This document shows positions 38,479-51,347 of a DNA stretch of 64,000 nucleotides, piece by piece. Position numbers and translations under genes: made by a program. A model generated the notes under the pieces. It had not been told where the DNA came from. It did not search any database and saw nothing but the letters and a program-made list of their open reading frames with translations. Each line of letters starts with the position of its first letter. Positions within the stretch are counted from its first letter, which is position 1. Origin of the DNA: Phoebastria nigripes (taxonomy: Eukaryota; Chordata; Aves; Procellariiformes; Diomedeidae); NCBI GenBank assembly GCA_035582835.1, contig JAYKAV010002574.1:333743-397742 (forward strand), read 5' to 3'.

Positions 38479-41400
38479 CAATTGCTCATTTTTAGCCATG
38501 TTTGGGGAGGTGTGTGGGGAGGTTGTTCTGAGTGAAGGACACTTGGGAGAAAAGTTACCCTCCCCAGGATAGAGTGCTCTTGTTCTTTCTGCTGAATTCC
38601 GAGAGGGGAGTTCATTGATCTCAATAATGAAGACATTGAAAAGTCCTTCAGCAAAACCAGGGAGACCAAATTTGACATTTTGTGATATATCTAAAGTTAT
38701 TTGGCGAGAAGGAAGGAAATGGGGAAAAGATGTTAGGTAACAAACCACAACCTGCTAGACCTTATTTGAACACTAGGGATTGGGGAGAGGGGTGGTTTGT
38801 TCCCTGCAGAGGGGGTTTGGGGTTTGGTTTTTTTATGTTTTTTGAGAGGGGAAGTATCTTTCATTCTCCCTTAGGTGGTCATCTTCCTTGACCATCAAGT
38901 TGATTTCGGCCAGAGGAAGAAAAGAATGAAATAGATGGGTAAAAATACTTAGATGCTATGCTCTGCTATATTAACTGGCAGATATTTTTAGTATCAAAGA
39001 ATACTCTAGCTTTCTTCATGGTTAAACACAAACTCGTGGTTCAGTGCAGCAGCCTTCAATTGGGTGCGTGTTAGAGTTCAATAAAATTTCAAGTTAAAAT
39101 AGTTTTAACCAATCATCTTTATTTGGAAAATGAAGCATTCAGTGTAATACAGATCCTTTGCATATGTATTTAAAATAAGCTTTCTTGGCCTAAAAAAAGG
39201 TTATAATTTAAGTGAAGGGAGGAGAAGATTCAAGTAAACAGTAATTAATCCCTTAAATACTATATTGCATAAATCTGTCTTGCTCTGACAGATTCCATTT
39301 TCAAATAAAACTGCATATTGTGTGTGTATATATTGACAGCCTTCCACTGTACTTATTTATCACAAGGTTAAAGAGGAAGTGGCAGTGAATTTACAATCTT
39401 TTCAAAAAAGGCTGAAGGGGAGTATTCTCAAGCGTTAGTCTTTGGAAAACAGGTGATTATACTGCTCATACTTATTTTTAATAAATGTTTTTTAAGTACC
39501 GCTGTTTCTGTGCATCGGTACCAGATTGCCTGGTTACAATACGTATGCTGACATCTGTCTACTTCATAATTAAACATAGCCCTACTGTACATCAAGTATC
39601 TGAAATAGCTACAGCAAACGTGAGTGCTGGTACTGTGTGTGTGACTGCTGAAAGCTGTCATTCCTTTGTGCTCCTATTATTTTTGTAGTCTAAGCTAAAG
39701 AGACTAACTGCTGCTAAGAAGCTGTCAGGGGATGCGCGTCAAACACTAGGTGTGTCATGCGATCGGACCAGTGCTGGGATGGAAAAGTCAGTGGTTGGAA
39801 GGGGGAAAAAAGTGACCTTTTTCTCTCAACATTGTCTTTACACTGAAAGGAACAGATGAGTTTCTGAATTATTCACGGTACTGAAAGCTTATAATCATTA
39901 GCAACGGTGGCAGCAGCAGGGTATAGAAACAGGGGTTGGGTTTTTTTTGTTAAAATGCCTGATTCTGAAGCTCATCAAAGGATTCATTTCACAAAACTCT
40001 CTCTGGGAATTTGGGTATTTAAGGTCTGTGGGAGTGAGGGCAGTTTCTTCCAAAGGATCAAGAGAGTATTTTCTTCTTACTTTTGTAAGGATCTGTGTTG
40101 AAATAAAAGTTAATATTAATCACAGATCTTAAGCAGTAATGGAACAAAGAAGCTCTGTGAAAAGGGTTTGCTGTTTCAGCAAGTAATCTCTGTGAGTTGA
40201 TTACAGTGTTAGTAATAAAGCAGATCTTTTAACCCATAATATAATTACTAGATATATAAATTACCTATCCATCTAAACAAATAAACCAATTTCCATAGTA
40301 GTAAAACGTGCTTCAAACAAAGATAGGCAGCAAGATTGTTTTGGTTATAACTGATACGTGGTGGAAGGTAAGGCTTTTCTTGATGTCATTTAGAGTTTAG
40401 CCTACTTAAAATACAGACCGTTTATAGTTTCCTTGAAGTAGTTAGCTTTTAATGACACAGTGTTTAAAATTCTTTCGTTTCAGTAGGTCAAATTTAATAC
40501 TACATTCTCTAAAATTTCTTCTCTTTTTTTTTTTTTTTTATTCTGAAAGCTATTGATGCTTATTATGAATTTGGAAAGCAAGCACTGGGATGCAGTGTGT
40601 AACAATTATGCCATGATTTAGCATGCATGTCATTAGTGTCCTATGACAAACACTCGTCAGTCAGACGCTATTGCCCAAGTGAGAGCTTGTGCGGCAGCAT
40701 CCATTATTATCATTACTCTCTACTACTTGTTACTAAAGACAGAGGTTTTGCATATGGAGAGAGTAAGGAAAAAGCAGTGGAAAGTGGCAGGAAAGCTAAT
40801 GATTTACAGCTCTCAGGAACCCATGTTTTTTAAAATCTTTCAAAGCTTTTATAGTTCCCTATTTGCTTTTAAAAGCTATTCCTTGTGGATGGGAAGATGC
40901 GCTTTATTGATACACTGTGAATCTTCTTAAGATAAAAGGGCATATGCCATAGTTAAAGAACTAAGAATTTCCTAGTAATCCAGTTAATGTTTTAACAGTC
41001 TAATAGTCCACAGTAATGTAGAAAAGCGTCTTTAATAATATATTTTAAATTGTTAAAGAAAACTTTCAAGTGCCTACCCCTTCTTGGTGTTATGCTCACC
41101 CTTCCAGTGTTCCTCTGGGTTGTGAGGGTGGAAACAAAAAGGCGGGTGTGTGGGGGTGTTTCCAAGAAGTCACCAGCATTCCCTGCCCTCCATTGCAGGG
41201 AGCATGGTGTTCGTGGTGGGGCTGGCTGGTTCCTTCTTGATCTTGGTCCACTTGGGGCTGTTTTTATATGTTTTATTGTAGCCTGCTTTATTCTCATCAA
41301 TTCCCAGTTCCCCATTTCAAAACTTGCAGGTTTTGAAAGTTGCTGCAAAGCCTCCCCCAGCCTCAGCTGACATAAAGGGCTTCTCTCTGTTACCCGGTGA

Positions 41401-41769
41401 CTACTGCGGGGCATCAGACTTTCCCCGTGGTATTTTCAGGGATGGGCCAGGCAATAATTGCTTGATTACCTTGCAACTGTTAAAACCAGCTCAGGTCAAG
41501 ACAACCCCAGACAGCTCCTGAGACCCTGTGCTGCCAGGTCAGTGCAAAGCCTCTGCCTTTCACTAGCATTGGCAAGAATCTTATTTATTGGGCTACTTCG
41601 TATATAGAAATATAATTACATTAAAGCTTTCTGAAATCATGAGCATCTGGCTCATATTTCCTGTCTGAGGAAACTGTGTCGGTCAACACTACCAAATGCA
41701 CTCAAAACAGACCGACTGAAGTAATAGCTGCAGGTCAGAAACTTCTTATTTAAACCTGGCTAAAAAGAT

Positions 41770-41770
<1 letters not shown>

Positions 41771-41798
<28 letters not shown>
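41771..41798 (+). repeat. Poly(T), 28 bases
   Basis: Longest homopolymer in the window. Confidence 0.95.
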
Positions 41799-41802
<4 letters not shown>

Positions 41803-43474
41803 GATAAAACAAAGTAGATACAAGCAATAAGCTAATGCTGTGCTGCCTAAGGAGAAAAGGTAGTCTTCTCAGTTTCTCCAAACCCTATCAAACTCCTCCT
41901 TGTTGCTCTCCTGGCTTCAGGACACTCCTACATGCCACACCAAGGCCCAGCTTCAGCAGAAGTGTGGGATGATCCCGTGTGCATTCAGGCCTGTTCGGTT
42001 GTGGAGCGCAGGAGCACAGGTTTGCTCCTCTTGGATGAATGTTCAAACGAGGGCATCTGCAAAGGGGAGAGGAGGGAAGGGAACACTATTACAGTTGCTA
42101 TTGCCCTTCATCCTCCGTTTTTAAAAACCAAGAAAAGATGTTCTGTTTGATTTTCTTTCTTTTTCTTTTTTTTTTTTAAATAAGTTTTAAACTGAATTTC
42201 TTGTAAGCATCTGCCAAATCCTATTGGCCTCCTCTTCAGTCAATAGGGAGAACATAGACTCCCTCAAAAGACTCCCAAGTCTTTTTTTCTGTCATTGCAT
42301 GAAAACCCAGACTCTAGAATTTTATCACCGGGTTTCTGGCAAACGGTACTTTGCGAATCTGAATTATGTCTCGTTTGACAAAGCCAACCTGCTTCATGAT
42401 TTTATGGATAAGGCATTCAGAAATTGAGACCGATAGATTGCTTTCTAAGAAAACTGTATTGTGTCCTATCACAAGCATGGTACACACTGAACTGGTATAC
42501 TTAAGCTTTCTAGGACTGACATCCTAGTGAGGTAAGATACTACTTCATTAGTTCCTTGTATTGTAGCTGTTACTGAATCACTGTGACACAATCTCTAATT
42601 TAACAATTCTGCAGGACAGTCAGTGCCCTTTAAACCAGAGTCACGTACCAGCCAGTAGTGTTTTTGTTGCTGTTGCCATGTTGTTGTGAAAGGTAGTGAA
42701 ATGCTTAAATAGGAGGTGGAAGATACAGCCTCACAGCAATGTTTTTGAGTTGCTGATAGACAGTACTTTTTCTCTCTGAGGCAGCAGCTCCTGATAAATC
42801 TGGCACCTCTGCCAAAAGCTACTAATTTCTCCTTCAGGTACACAGGAACATAGCCCTGTGGGGATAACAGGTAAGACAATACAGAGCAATACATAGTTAG
42901 CAATATTTTGCTATTATTAGTGATGCTGGTTTTGTTTCCATAATAAATTTCATTTTAATTGAATAAATAGATAAAAGGAATTTGGAGGCAATTAACAGTT
43001 TTATATTTTTCTAGCTTCAAAACCAGCATAGAATTTATCTCCACAATGGCATTTTGCACATTTGACTAATTGCTTTGTCACCTAAATTTAAAAATTTCCA
43101 CCCGTGTTTATTTGGATGGGGGAGATTCCCCTGTTTGTTTCAGGGGAGGGGGAAGACAGACTATTTAAAAACTGAACTTACGTAGTTATAAGAACACTCC
43201 TGCCTTGCCCCTTCCTCTAGTACTCTGTGATTATCTTGGTTTGGTCACTTTTACCATAAAGAACTCATTATTGTGAAGAGACAAATTATCAGCATTAAAG
43301 TGTTTTGGAATATACAATTGCTGAGGGGGTAAGGGAGTCAAATTAGTGACATAAATTTCCTAAGCTGGCTTGACTTAGGTTAGCTACATAGTGTTTTTTG
43401 TTATTTTAGGTTCAAAAGAAGATGACTTCTAATACTTTCCCCACAACATGTCCTTCGTAGGTGTTTTTTATTTT

Positions 43475-43495
43475 TATATATATATATGCATATAT
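43475..43495 (+). repeat. (TA)n-rich simple repeat
   Basis: Alternating TA run interrupted by GCA, continuing into TATATG-like words for another 40 bases. Confidence 0.85.
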
Positions 43496-45327
43496 GTAGC
43501 ACTTATTTTTATATGTATAGATATTTATATGCGCACATACACATTTCGCCATGTTTGTAATGTTCAATTAAGCTTTTTAAGCATTAGGGAAGCAAGATCT
43601 GCACATCAATTAAGATCTGATGGTTATGTGCCTAGTCAGGCCACAGAGCTATAAAATGTCTCCTGACCTTTCCAGTCTCTCTTCTAGCTGTTTTGCTCCA
43701 TCACTATGTTTCAAACTCTCTGTGCAAGTCTGTCTTTCTCTATTACAGCTGGGCTTGGTGTTTGTGGGTTTGTTTGGGGGTTTTTTGTTTGTACTACTTG
43801 CTGTCTGTGTGTGACAATTCTTTGATTACATATACTTAAATTCAGTTATATGGAGATCCTAACTGACGTAAAGGAATATTAAGATTTCCTTTATCCCTTC
43901 TGTTCCCCCATATGAAAGATAAACTCCCCAAATACCGGCATATATCCTATATTAAATCTTTTTCTTTCTGACACCTGCTTCTCGGAAACCCCAGTTAACT
44001 TACACACGCACACAAATTGTATCACTAATCCTGCCTGACAGCTCCGTGCAGCACAGCAAAGCAGTCTGTGCATGAATGGGAGGTGTGGAGCAGCCTATTC
44101 ATTGTTCCCAGCTGAATGAGACCCCCCCCAGAAGATGAGTATGTCCGGAGATGATAGCCGAGCAGTGTGAACCCCTTCATTCACCCTGCTGGGTGTGCTT
44201 ATCCTTTCACCTGGATGCGTTAAGAGCCTGTGATATTCATCAGACCGGCTCCAGTCTCAGGGCTTATCTACATCAGTGGTTTTAAAAGTGCACTCTTCTG
44301 TCAGCATCGCTGCATCTGCACAATAAATTTTGCTAGCTTAAGCTATAGCTTCTAGTAAATTCAACTATGTTGGCAAAACTGTTGAGTACGGACTGGATCT
44401 CTCAGTACTGTGCATTTTTAAGCATGCTCCTCAGCTGTGCAAATACAGAGAAAAGATTTTGATGCCACCGAGTTCTGATACAGGTGCCAGGTGTTTTTTT
44501 CCTTTTCTGATGCCTGCATTTCTTCAGTCCTGGCCTACCCCTCAGTAGTAGGAGAGAAAGATCAGAATTTTCCTAAAAGTTTAAATGCTTCTGAACATAG
44601 CTAATGCAGTTGAAGGAACTTCTCAGACTTCCTGCTATGCTATAGGGTCCATCACTTTAGGATGGACGTGAGCCCCTCTACTCCATCGTGTAGATCAAGA
44701 AACCTTCCAGATCATGCCTTCTCGTGCATCTCATGAATGCATCTCATGCCCTCTTTCTGTTCCCACAAAAAATACCTCAAGTATCACGACAATTCAGGAA
44801 AAAGTTAATGCTTGGCAGAGCCTATACTGGAATGATGTTTGTGTCCTTAACTATAGAGTAAGAAAATGACAAATAGTTTCATATTGGGTATAAAGCCATG
44901 CAAAAATTGAATTAGTGATACTTCCACTCTGTTTTGTGTTAAAACAGAATTGGAAATATTTGAAACAGGATGGAAATTAAACTGCTCATCCACCCAGGTA
45001 GTCCATATGGACTTCTCTGAGGCATCTTGACTGTCACTGTGGGAAAGAGTCTCTTCCTTGTTCTGCTTGTGCTTTCCTTGTCCTGTAAATGAGCCGAAGC
45101 CTGCAGTGTTCCTGGCTTTCAGTCTTACATCTGTGCTTGCTAACTTATTTGGTAAGAAATACAATTATGTATAATTTAGTTCTAGTGTAACTGAACTGTG
45201 GAGCTTCTCTACAAACTCGTATTAGATCAAAAAGGATTTCGTTGATAATTGTTAAATATTTTCATTATTCAGTTATAGTTAATTGTCCATGTGTTTGGAG
45301 TCCAACTTTCCATTTATTTTATTAAGA

Positions 45328-45369
45328 GACCTTTTTTAAAGGATAGGAATTGCCCATCCTTTAAAGGTC
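45328..45369. repeat. Imperfect inverted repeat (hairpin)
   Basis: Left arm GACC-TTTTTT-AAAGGAT and right arm ATCCTTTAAAGGTC. The arms are reverse complements over 14 bases except for three extra Ts in the left arm, with an 11-base loop. Confidence 0.8.
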
Positions 45370-46480
45370 ACCTTCAGATCTGTTGCTGAAGTGAATTGTT
45401 ACTTTAGTTACAAGGATTTTTGATCAATGATTGTATAAGAAATTCTGACTATTACCTTAAGTGGGAATTTAAAGGATTTAAAGAAGCAACTTCCCTCCCC
45501 TCCAAAAGCATAATGTGAAGCTGCTCAATACTTCCTGTAGAAGCTTGTGCTTCTTTTGCAAAATTGGGATCTTCTGGCAATGAAGCATTTTTTACAAGTC
45601 AAGACTGGTTTCTCTCAGATGTGAGCACAGTGGACCGGGTGCTGTCATTGGGCTCTGCCAGCAGCTGCTCTGCTGCATCCCCGTGGTAGAAATTTGGCTG
45701 CATGTGGAAGCACTGCTGGGTGCCTTACCTACAGGTAACACACACCAGTGGAAGAGGAGGTTAGCAGGAGGTAGTTCTTTGTCCTACTTCCCCAGCTTCC
45801 TGAAGGAGGCTTTGCATTATTAAAGGTTAATTGTTTGTTCCTTAAGTACTGTTACCAGAGAGGATCTTGGTTGGTAGTCAGCTAGGGCCATGCCAGGGTA
45901 GGCTGTGTGGACACTTTAGAGAGAAACATGGGCCTTTGAACAAAATTGCTAAGTACTGTGGGAAATTTTGTGTCTCACATAGTTAGCCAAAGAACTTATG
46001 CATTATTCTTTTATTTGCCCTAATCAAAGTCTTAGTTCTGTTGAAATTGGAGACAAAACCTGGGAGGTAAGAGTGGAATGGGGTGATTACAGGACAAAAA
46101 GTTTTTGTATGACCTCTAAGGTGAGGCTAAAAATCTGATGCTATGAAAGGGATGGTTTGAAAGAGAGTTAGAACAGGGATTACAGAAAGGAAGTGATCCA
46201 GCAGGGCAAACAACTGCCAGCCTTTACTGTCTGTTGATGTTNGATAGTGTTGAAGAGGAGACAATTAGAGGTTGTGACAAGAGGACACAGCTTGTGCAGA
46301 GGAAGCGGGAACTTGGGGAGTACAGAGGAAGACACGACAGCTGATAGAGTCTGAATAGATGGGATAGTTAAATACAGTTGTAGGGATTGCTAATGTAAAC
46401 TTAATCAAGTTAAACAGTGCTTTACTACTTGTTACGTAGGCATTAGCTAATAAATAAGCTACTTAATAATAAATTAGCTG

Positions 46481-47413
46481 TTTAATATCTTCATCAGTGA
46501 CATAGTGGGATTGAGTGCACCCTCAGCAAGTTTGCGGATGACACCAAGCTGAGTGGTGCAGTTGACACGCTTGAGGGATGGGATGCCATCCAGAGGGACC
46601 TGGACAAGCTGGAGAAGTGGGCCCATGTGAACCTCATGAGGTTCAACAAGGCCAAGTGCAAGGTCCTGCACCTGGGTCAGGGCAACCCCCAGTATCAATA
46701 CAGGCTGGGCGATGAAGGGATTGAGAGCAGCCCTGCTGAGAAGGACTTGGTGGTACTGGTGGATGAAAAGCTGGACATGAGCCGACAATGTTCGCTCGCA
46801 GCCCAGAAGGCCAGCCGTATCCTGGGTGGCATCAAAAGAAGCATGGCCAGCAGGTNGAGGGAGGTGATTCTTCCCCTCTACTCTGCTCTGGGGAGACCCC
46901 ACCTGGAGTACTACGTCCAGCTCTGGAACCCTCAGCACAAGAAAGACATGGACCTGTTGGAGNNGGTCCAGAGGAGGGNCACAAAAATGATCAGGGGGAT
47001 GGAATGCCTCTCCTGTGAAGAAAGGCTGAGAGAGTTGGGGTTGTTCAGCCTGGAGAAGAGAAGGCTTCAGGGAGACCTTACTGCAGCCTATGAGTACTTA
47101 AAGGGGGCTTATAAGAAAGATGGGGACAAACTTTTTAGCAGGACCAGTTGCAACAGGACAAGGGGTAATGGTTTTAAACTAAAAGAGGGTAGATTTAGAC
47201 TAGATGTAAGGAAGAAATCTTTTACAATGAGGGTGGAACAGGTTGCCCAGNGAGGTGGTAGATGCCCCATCCCTGGAAACATTCAAGGTCAGGTTGGACG
47301 GGGCTCTGAGCACCCTGATCTAGTTGAAGATGTCCCTGCCCATGACAGGGGGGTTGGACTAGATGACCTTTAAAGGTCCCTTCCAATCCAAACTATTCTA
47401 TGATTCTATGATT
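46481..47413 (+). mobile_element. CR1 LINE, 5'-truncated, ORF2 C-terminus plus 3'UTR
   Basis: Starts within the reverse-transcriptase domain at 'tttaatatcttcatcagtga' and carries the FADDTKL catalytic motif at 46531-46551. It continues through the conserved CR1 blocks [75 protein letters not shown] and [20 protein letters not shown]. The frame is open through most of it (46627-47373). The 3' end is TTTAAAGGTCCCTTCCAATCC followed by octamers TATTCTATGATTCTATGATT. Ambiguous bases at 46857, 46963-46964, 46979 and 47251 interrupt it. The 3'UTR differs from the copies at 37331 and 48142, so this is a different CR1 subfamily. The element would encode a non-LTR reverse transcriptase but is too truncated to be active. 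Confidence 0.97.
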
Positions 47414-48141
47414 TTGACTCTGTCCTTGGGGCCTCCCATTCCTGCTGTTTCCACCTCTCTCGATGTACAGGATCTTACCAATTTCCTTCATGAGAAAACT
47501 GTCTAATATAACAAGACTCCCATTATGTCTCACTTTCCAATCCTTTTCTCTGATTGCCTCATCTTTATTATTTCATCTGAGATGCAGCACCTTCTTCTTA
47601 CTCCCTTCTTGGACCTCCCATTTGCCCCATTTTGTCCCATCCCCTCCAAAACTTCTCATTCTCCACTTGTCCTTTCAAAACAGAAAACCACCCAACTTTC
47701 CAGTTAAAGACAGTAATTCCAAAAACACTGGCAAACAATCTTCCTCCCTTCCCCTTCCCTCCCCATGTCTAACTAAAACCAGCACACTCTTGACAATCAC
47801 TGCAGACCTCAACCTCCAGCTCCGTTTTAGACCTTTCCCATTTGCCTTCCCTATCTTGCATCTCACTGAAGCCTCTCCTGCCAACATCTCTAATAAGTCA
47901 GTCTCCTTTGCCAGATCTTAAGAACTTGCTTTTCATATGTTTCATCAGCTGCCTAAAACAGCCAACTATTCAGTGTCTCATTTTTGATGTTTTGCCCTCC
48001 TTTGGCTACCTCAATTCCTTTCCAGGTTATCTTGTTTGTCTTTTTCCACTTTGATAAATCTGCATTATTTCTCCTTCCAACTCTGAATGCTTTGGTTCCT
48101 TTCGCTTCTCTCACTACTGGGTAAAAAACTACTCTACTCTT
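47414..48141. other. Pyrimidine-rich spacer between two CR1 copies
   Basis: About 730 bases with a strong excess of C and T on the + strand. Open frames on + (47463-47921, 152 codons) encode a Ser/Leu/Pro-rich peptide that reflects this composition. I recognise no domain. It may be an older, unrecognisable repeat. It ends in a 12-base direct repeat with the start of the next CR1. Confidence 0.5.
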
Positions 48142-49206
48142 CGCTGGGTAAAAAATTGGCTGGATGGCCGGGCCCAAAGAGTTGTGGTGAATGGAGTTAA
48201 ATCCAGTTGGCGGCCAGTCACAAGAGGTGTTCCCCAGGTCTCAGTATGGAGGCCAGTTCTGTTTAATATCTTTATCAATGATCTGGACGAGGGGATTGAG
48301 TGCTCCCTCAGTAAGTTTGCAGATGACACCAAGTTGGCCGGGAGTGTTGATCCACTTGAGGGTAGGAAGGCTCTGCAGAGGGATCTGGACAGGCTGGATC
48401 AATGGGCAGAGGCCAGTTGTATGAGGTTCAACAAGGCNAAGTGCCAGGTCCTGCACTTGAGTCACAACAACCCCATGCAACGCTACAGGCTTGGGGAAGA
48501 GTGGCTGGAAAGCTCCCTGGAGGAAAAGGACCTGGGGGTGCTGGTTGACAGCCGGCTGAATATGAGCCGGCAGCGTGCCCAGGTGGCCAAGAAGGCCAAC
48601 AGCATCCTGGCCTGTATCAGAAATAGTGTGGCCAGCAGGAGTAGGGAAGTGATTGTCCCCCTGTACTCGGCACTGGTGAGGCCGCAGCTCGAATACTGTG
48701 TTCAGTTTTGGGCCCCTCACTACAAGAAGGACATTGAGGTGCTGAAGCGTGTCCAGAGGAGGGCAAAGAAGCTGGTGAAGGGTCTGGAGAGCAAGTCTTA
48801 TGAGGANNGGCTGAGGGAACTNGGACTGTTTAGNCTGGAGAANAGGAGGCTGAGGGGAGACCTTATCGCGCTCTACAACTACCTGAAAGGAGGTTGCAGT
48901 GAGGTGGGTGTTGGTCTCTTCTCCCAAGTAACAAGTGATAGGATGAGAGGAAATGGCCTCAAGTTGCACCAGGGGAGGTTTAGACTGGATATTAGGAAAA
49001 ATGTCTTCACTGAAAGGGTTGTCAAGCATTGGAACAGGCTGCCCAGGGAAGTGGTGGAGTCACCATCCCTGGAGGTATTTAAAAGATGTGTAGATGTGGT
49101 GCTTAGGGACATGGTTTAGTGGTGGACTTGGCAGTGCTAGGTTAACGGTTGGACTTGATCTTAAAGGTCTTTTCCAACCTAAACGATTCTATAATTCTGT
49201 AATTCT
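48142..49206 (+). mobile_element. CR1 LINE, 5'-truncated, near-open ORF2 C-terminal half plus 3'UTR
   Basis: Translation runs [17 protein letters not shown] (from 48146), then [21 protein letters not shown], then FADDTKL (48315-48335, the catalytic block), and on through [69 protein letters not shown] and [18 protein letters not shown]. The frame stays open to 49119 apart from ambiguous bases at 48438, 48787-48788, 48822, 48834 and 48843. The GVPQG(S/C)VLGP block is altered to [10 protein letters not shown], a sign of inactivity. The 3'UTR ends TTTTCCAACCTAAACGATTC plus degenerate octamers TATAATTCTGTAATTCT. Confidence 0.97.
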
Positions 49207-51331
49207 AAATTTTCTCGCTACTGTGTTAGGAGTGGTAAATGAATGTTGTGACAGTATGAGTATACAGTACTCCTCATGTTTCTGTGGGGATTTTTCATCA
49301 TGTTTGGGACTCTTCTTGTTTGTGTCTGTGTGGTTTTGATTTGTTGCTGTTTTGAGAAAGAAAGTTGGTGGGGGGCCAAGGGGATAAGTTTGAACAAAAC
49401 AGAGTTCTGGAGCATAAAAAAAATTGGCAGCATGCCTTATACATCTTACTAGTCACTCTCTACTGAGGTCAGTCACTAAATAATTCTCCAGGTTTCCAGG
49501 CTGCAACAGTATCCTAATTCTAATGTGACTGGGACTGAAAAATCTGATTACCCATCAGATCATTGTGAAAAGAAAAATCTTCTTGTGAATGTCTTCTGTT
49601 TATGTGGAATTTCAGCTTTCACTATGAGAAGCTGTACATGGAAACCAAGGCTGATGGTGCATATGTATCCCATGTCATGCAACCACAGCAACAGCTTCAG
49701 CACCTACCCTTTACTACTTTCTTCCCTCTCCTGTGTGTCCTTAATGACATCCTCATTGCAGTTTCCTCAGGTCCTCCTTTCATTTCCAGACATCTTCACA
49801 ATGATATTTTCAGCTCAGCCTTGTGACTGTATGCCCAGCTCTTGCATGTCACATGTAACATACTTCATTTCCCTTATAGTGACTTGAGAGATGTATTATT
49901 TTTGAAACCTCACTACTGTCAAATTGTTTGAAATTAACTCTGAGTTGTTGAAGGGGGAGCTGAATGATCGACAGCCTGTTCAGATGGTGAAGCTGACATA
50001 CTGATAGCTTTGTTCTCCAAAGAGAAATGCAGAAACCATTGTGCTGTGCTCTCTGCTTGGGAACTTGGGGACTGTTGCACCTTTGCTGATGCTCATGGCT
50101 TGTTACATGTTGTTCCTGTGTCGGGTTCTCCGTCCCACTTGTTTTTAAAACTAAAAATCCCTAGATTTCTGTGGCTTTGTTCCAGAACAAAAGTGGACTA
50201 TGTGGAAGAGTTCTGAGCAGGTGCAAAAGTAAACTTGGGAGATAGCATTCAAGAAGGAATTATACTCACATAAATCAGGAGACCATTGAGATAGATTGAG
50301 TAAGAACACATCGGGGGAGGGGAATCATGTGTAAAAGATGGGAGGGAAGGAGATGATGGCATAAAGGATTAATTTCAAGTTTAAAGGAGTGAAGGAAAGT
50401 ATTTAGGCCTTTTTACTTGCTGCTGAATAATGAATTACCCAGTGCTGACTCTGAGAGAGTTTATTACTTTGCTCTGAAGTAAATGAGGCACAAAGTTTCT
50501 CCCTTCTGAAGCTTTCTTTGTTCTCTTCCTCCACTCGTTTTTTCCTCTTAAACTCTTCTCTCTTTCTAGGCTTTCTGTGTCACTTCTCTTCCCCAGTGTT
50601 GCCATACTGAGTGCTAATGATTCTGTCTCCCTCCACTTTCTGTCCTGAGCTCATTTTGGTGTTCATTTTTTCTTTATACTGCAGCATTTCTGCTCTCTTA
50701 ACTTCCTTTGCCTCTCCATCTTTTCATCACGTATTCTCACCCTCATTGTTTCTACAGGAGCACACCACATTATTTCACTCTTTGGTCTTCGTGTTCTCTT
50801 TCTCACTTAGCTCTCTCAGCCCTTCAAGATAAAACATATCTTATTCAAATCCCCCAAATTAGAGGCAGGCACTTCCTCTCAAGATCAGAGTTCATGACAG
50901 TTCCTGCAAACCGTTCCTCCCAAGGAGGAACAGAAATTGTCAGTGTAACCCTGTACTGAGTTCCTCCGAAGAGGCTGTTCTTGTTCACAGAGCAGTTTAT
51001 CCAGTGTCTTAGCCCTCCCTCCTTGCAAGTTACGTTTTTCTGCAGGGCCTGCTTGGCAACTCAATAGCCAGCACAGCCCCAGGCTGTATGCGTGCATAGC
51101 CAACTTACGGCTGTTTTCAGTTTTCTCTTCTGAAGGTTTGCAGCCTTGCTGTGTGGAGGGCTTGCAGCAAGTAGAAATGGCTGTAGCTCCATCTCAAATG
51201 CTGCTGTATGGTCTTCATACCCTCACAGGAAAATGCCATCCAGAGAAGTACTCCCTCCACTCCCATCGTTGCAGAGAGTGCATCATCTCTTTCTGCCCGT
51301 ATGAGGGAAGGCATGAGGTGTTCTTTCTCTG

Positions 51332-51347
51332 CCCCCCCCCCCCCCCC
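51332..51347 (+). repeat. Poly(C), 16 bases
   Basis: Uninterrupted C run. Confidence 0.95.

Larger units (their letters stand above)
37591..46480. other. Non-coding DNA
   Basis: No gene recognised. Contains a 24-A run, a G/T-rich tract and a 28-T run (listed separately), a 16-T run at 40524-40539, a TA repeat and an imperfect inverted repeat. The GC-richer stretch 41050-41530 has overlapping open frames on both strands (140 and 106 codons) but no protein that I recognise. Confidence 0.6.

Noticed and set aside
38265..38678. 137-codon minus-strand frame rich in Lys, Asn, Pro and Thr
   Set aside because: Translation of a G/T low-complexity tract.
41050..41414. Overlapping open frames on both strands (140 and 106 codons)
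   Set aside because: GC-richer patch lowers stop frequency; no recognisable protein on either strand.
46474..46938. Minus-strand open frame (154 codons) over the CR1 at 46.5 kb
   Set aside because: Shadow of CR1 ORF2, which reads on the + strand.
47463..47921. 152-codon open frame on + between the CR1 copies
   Set aside because: Ser/Leu/Pro/Phe-rich peptide explained by pyrimidine bias; no domain, no start context, no splice structure.
48241..49029. Minus-strand open frame (262 codons) over the CR1 at 48.1 kb
   Set aside because: Shadow of the CR1 reverse-transcriptase frame; the + strand reading carries the FADDTKL motif.
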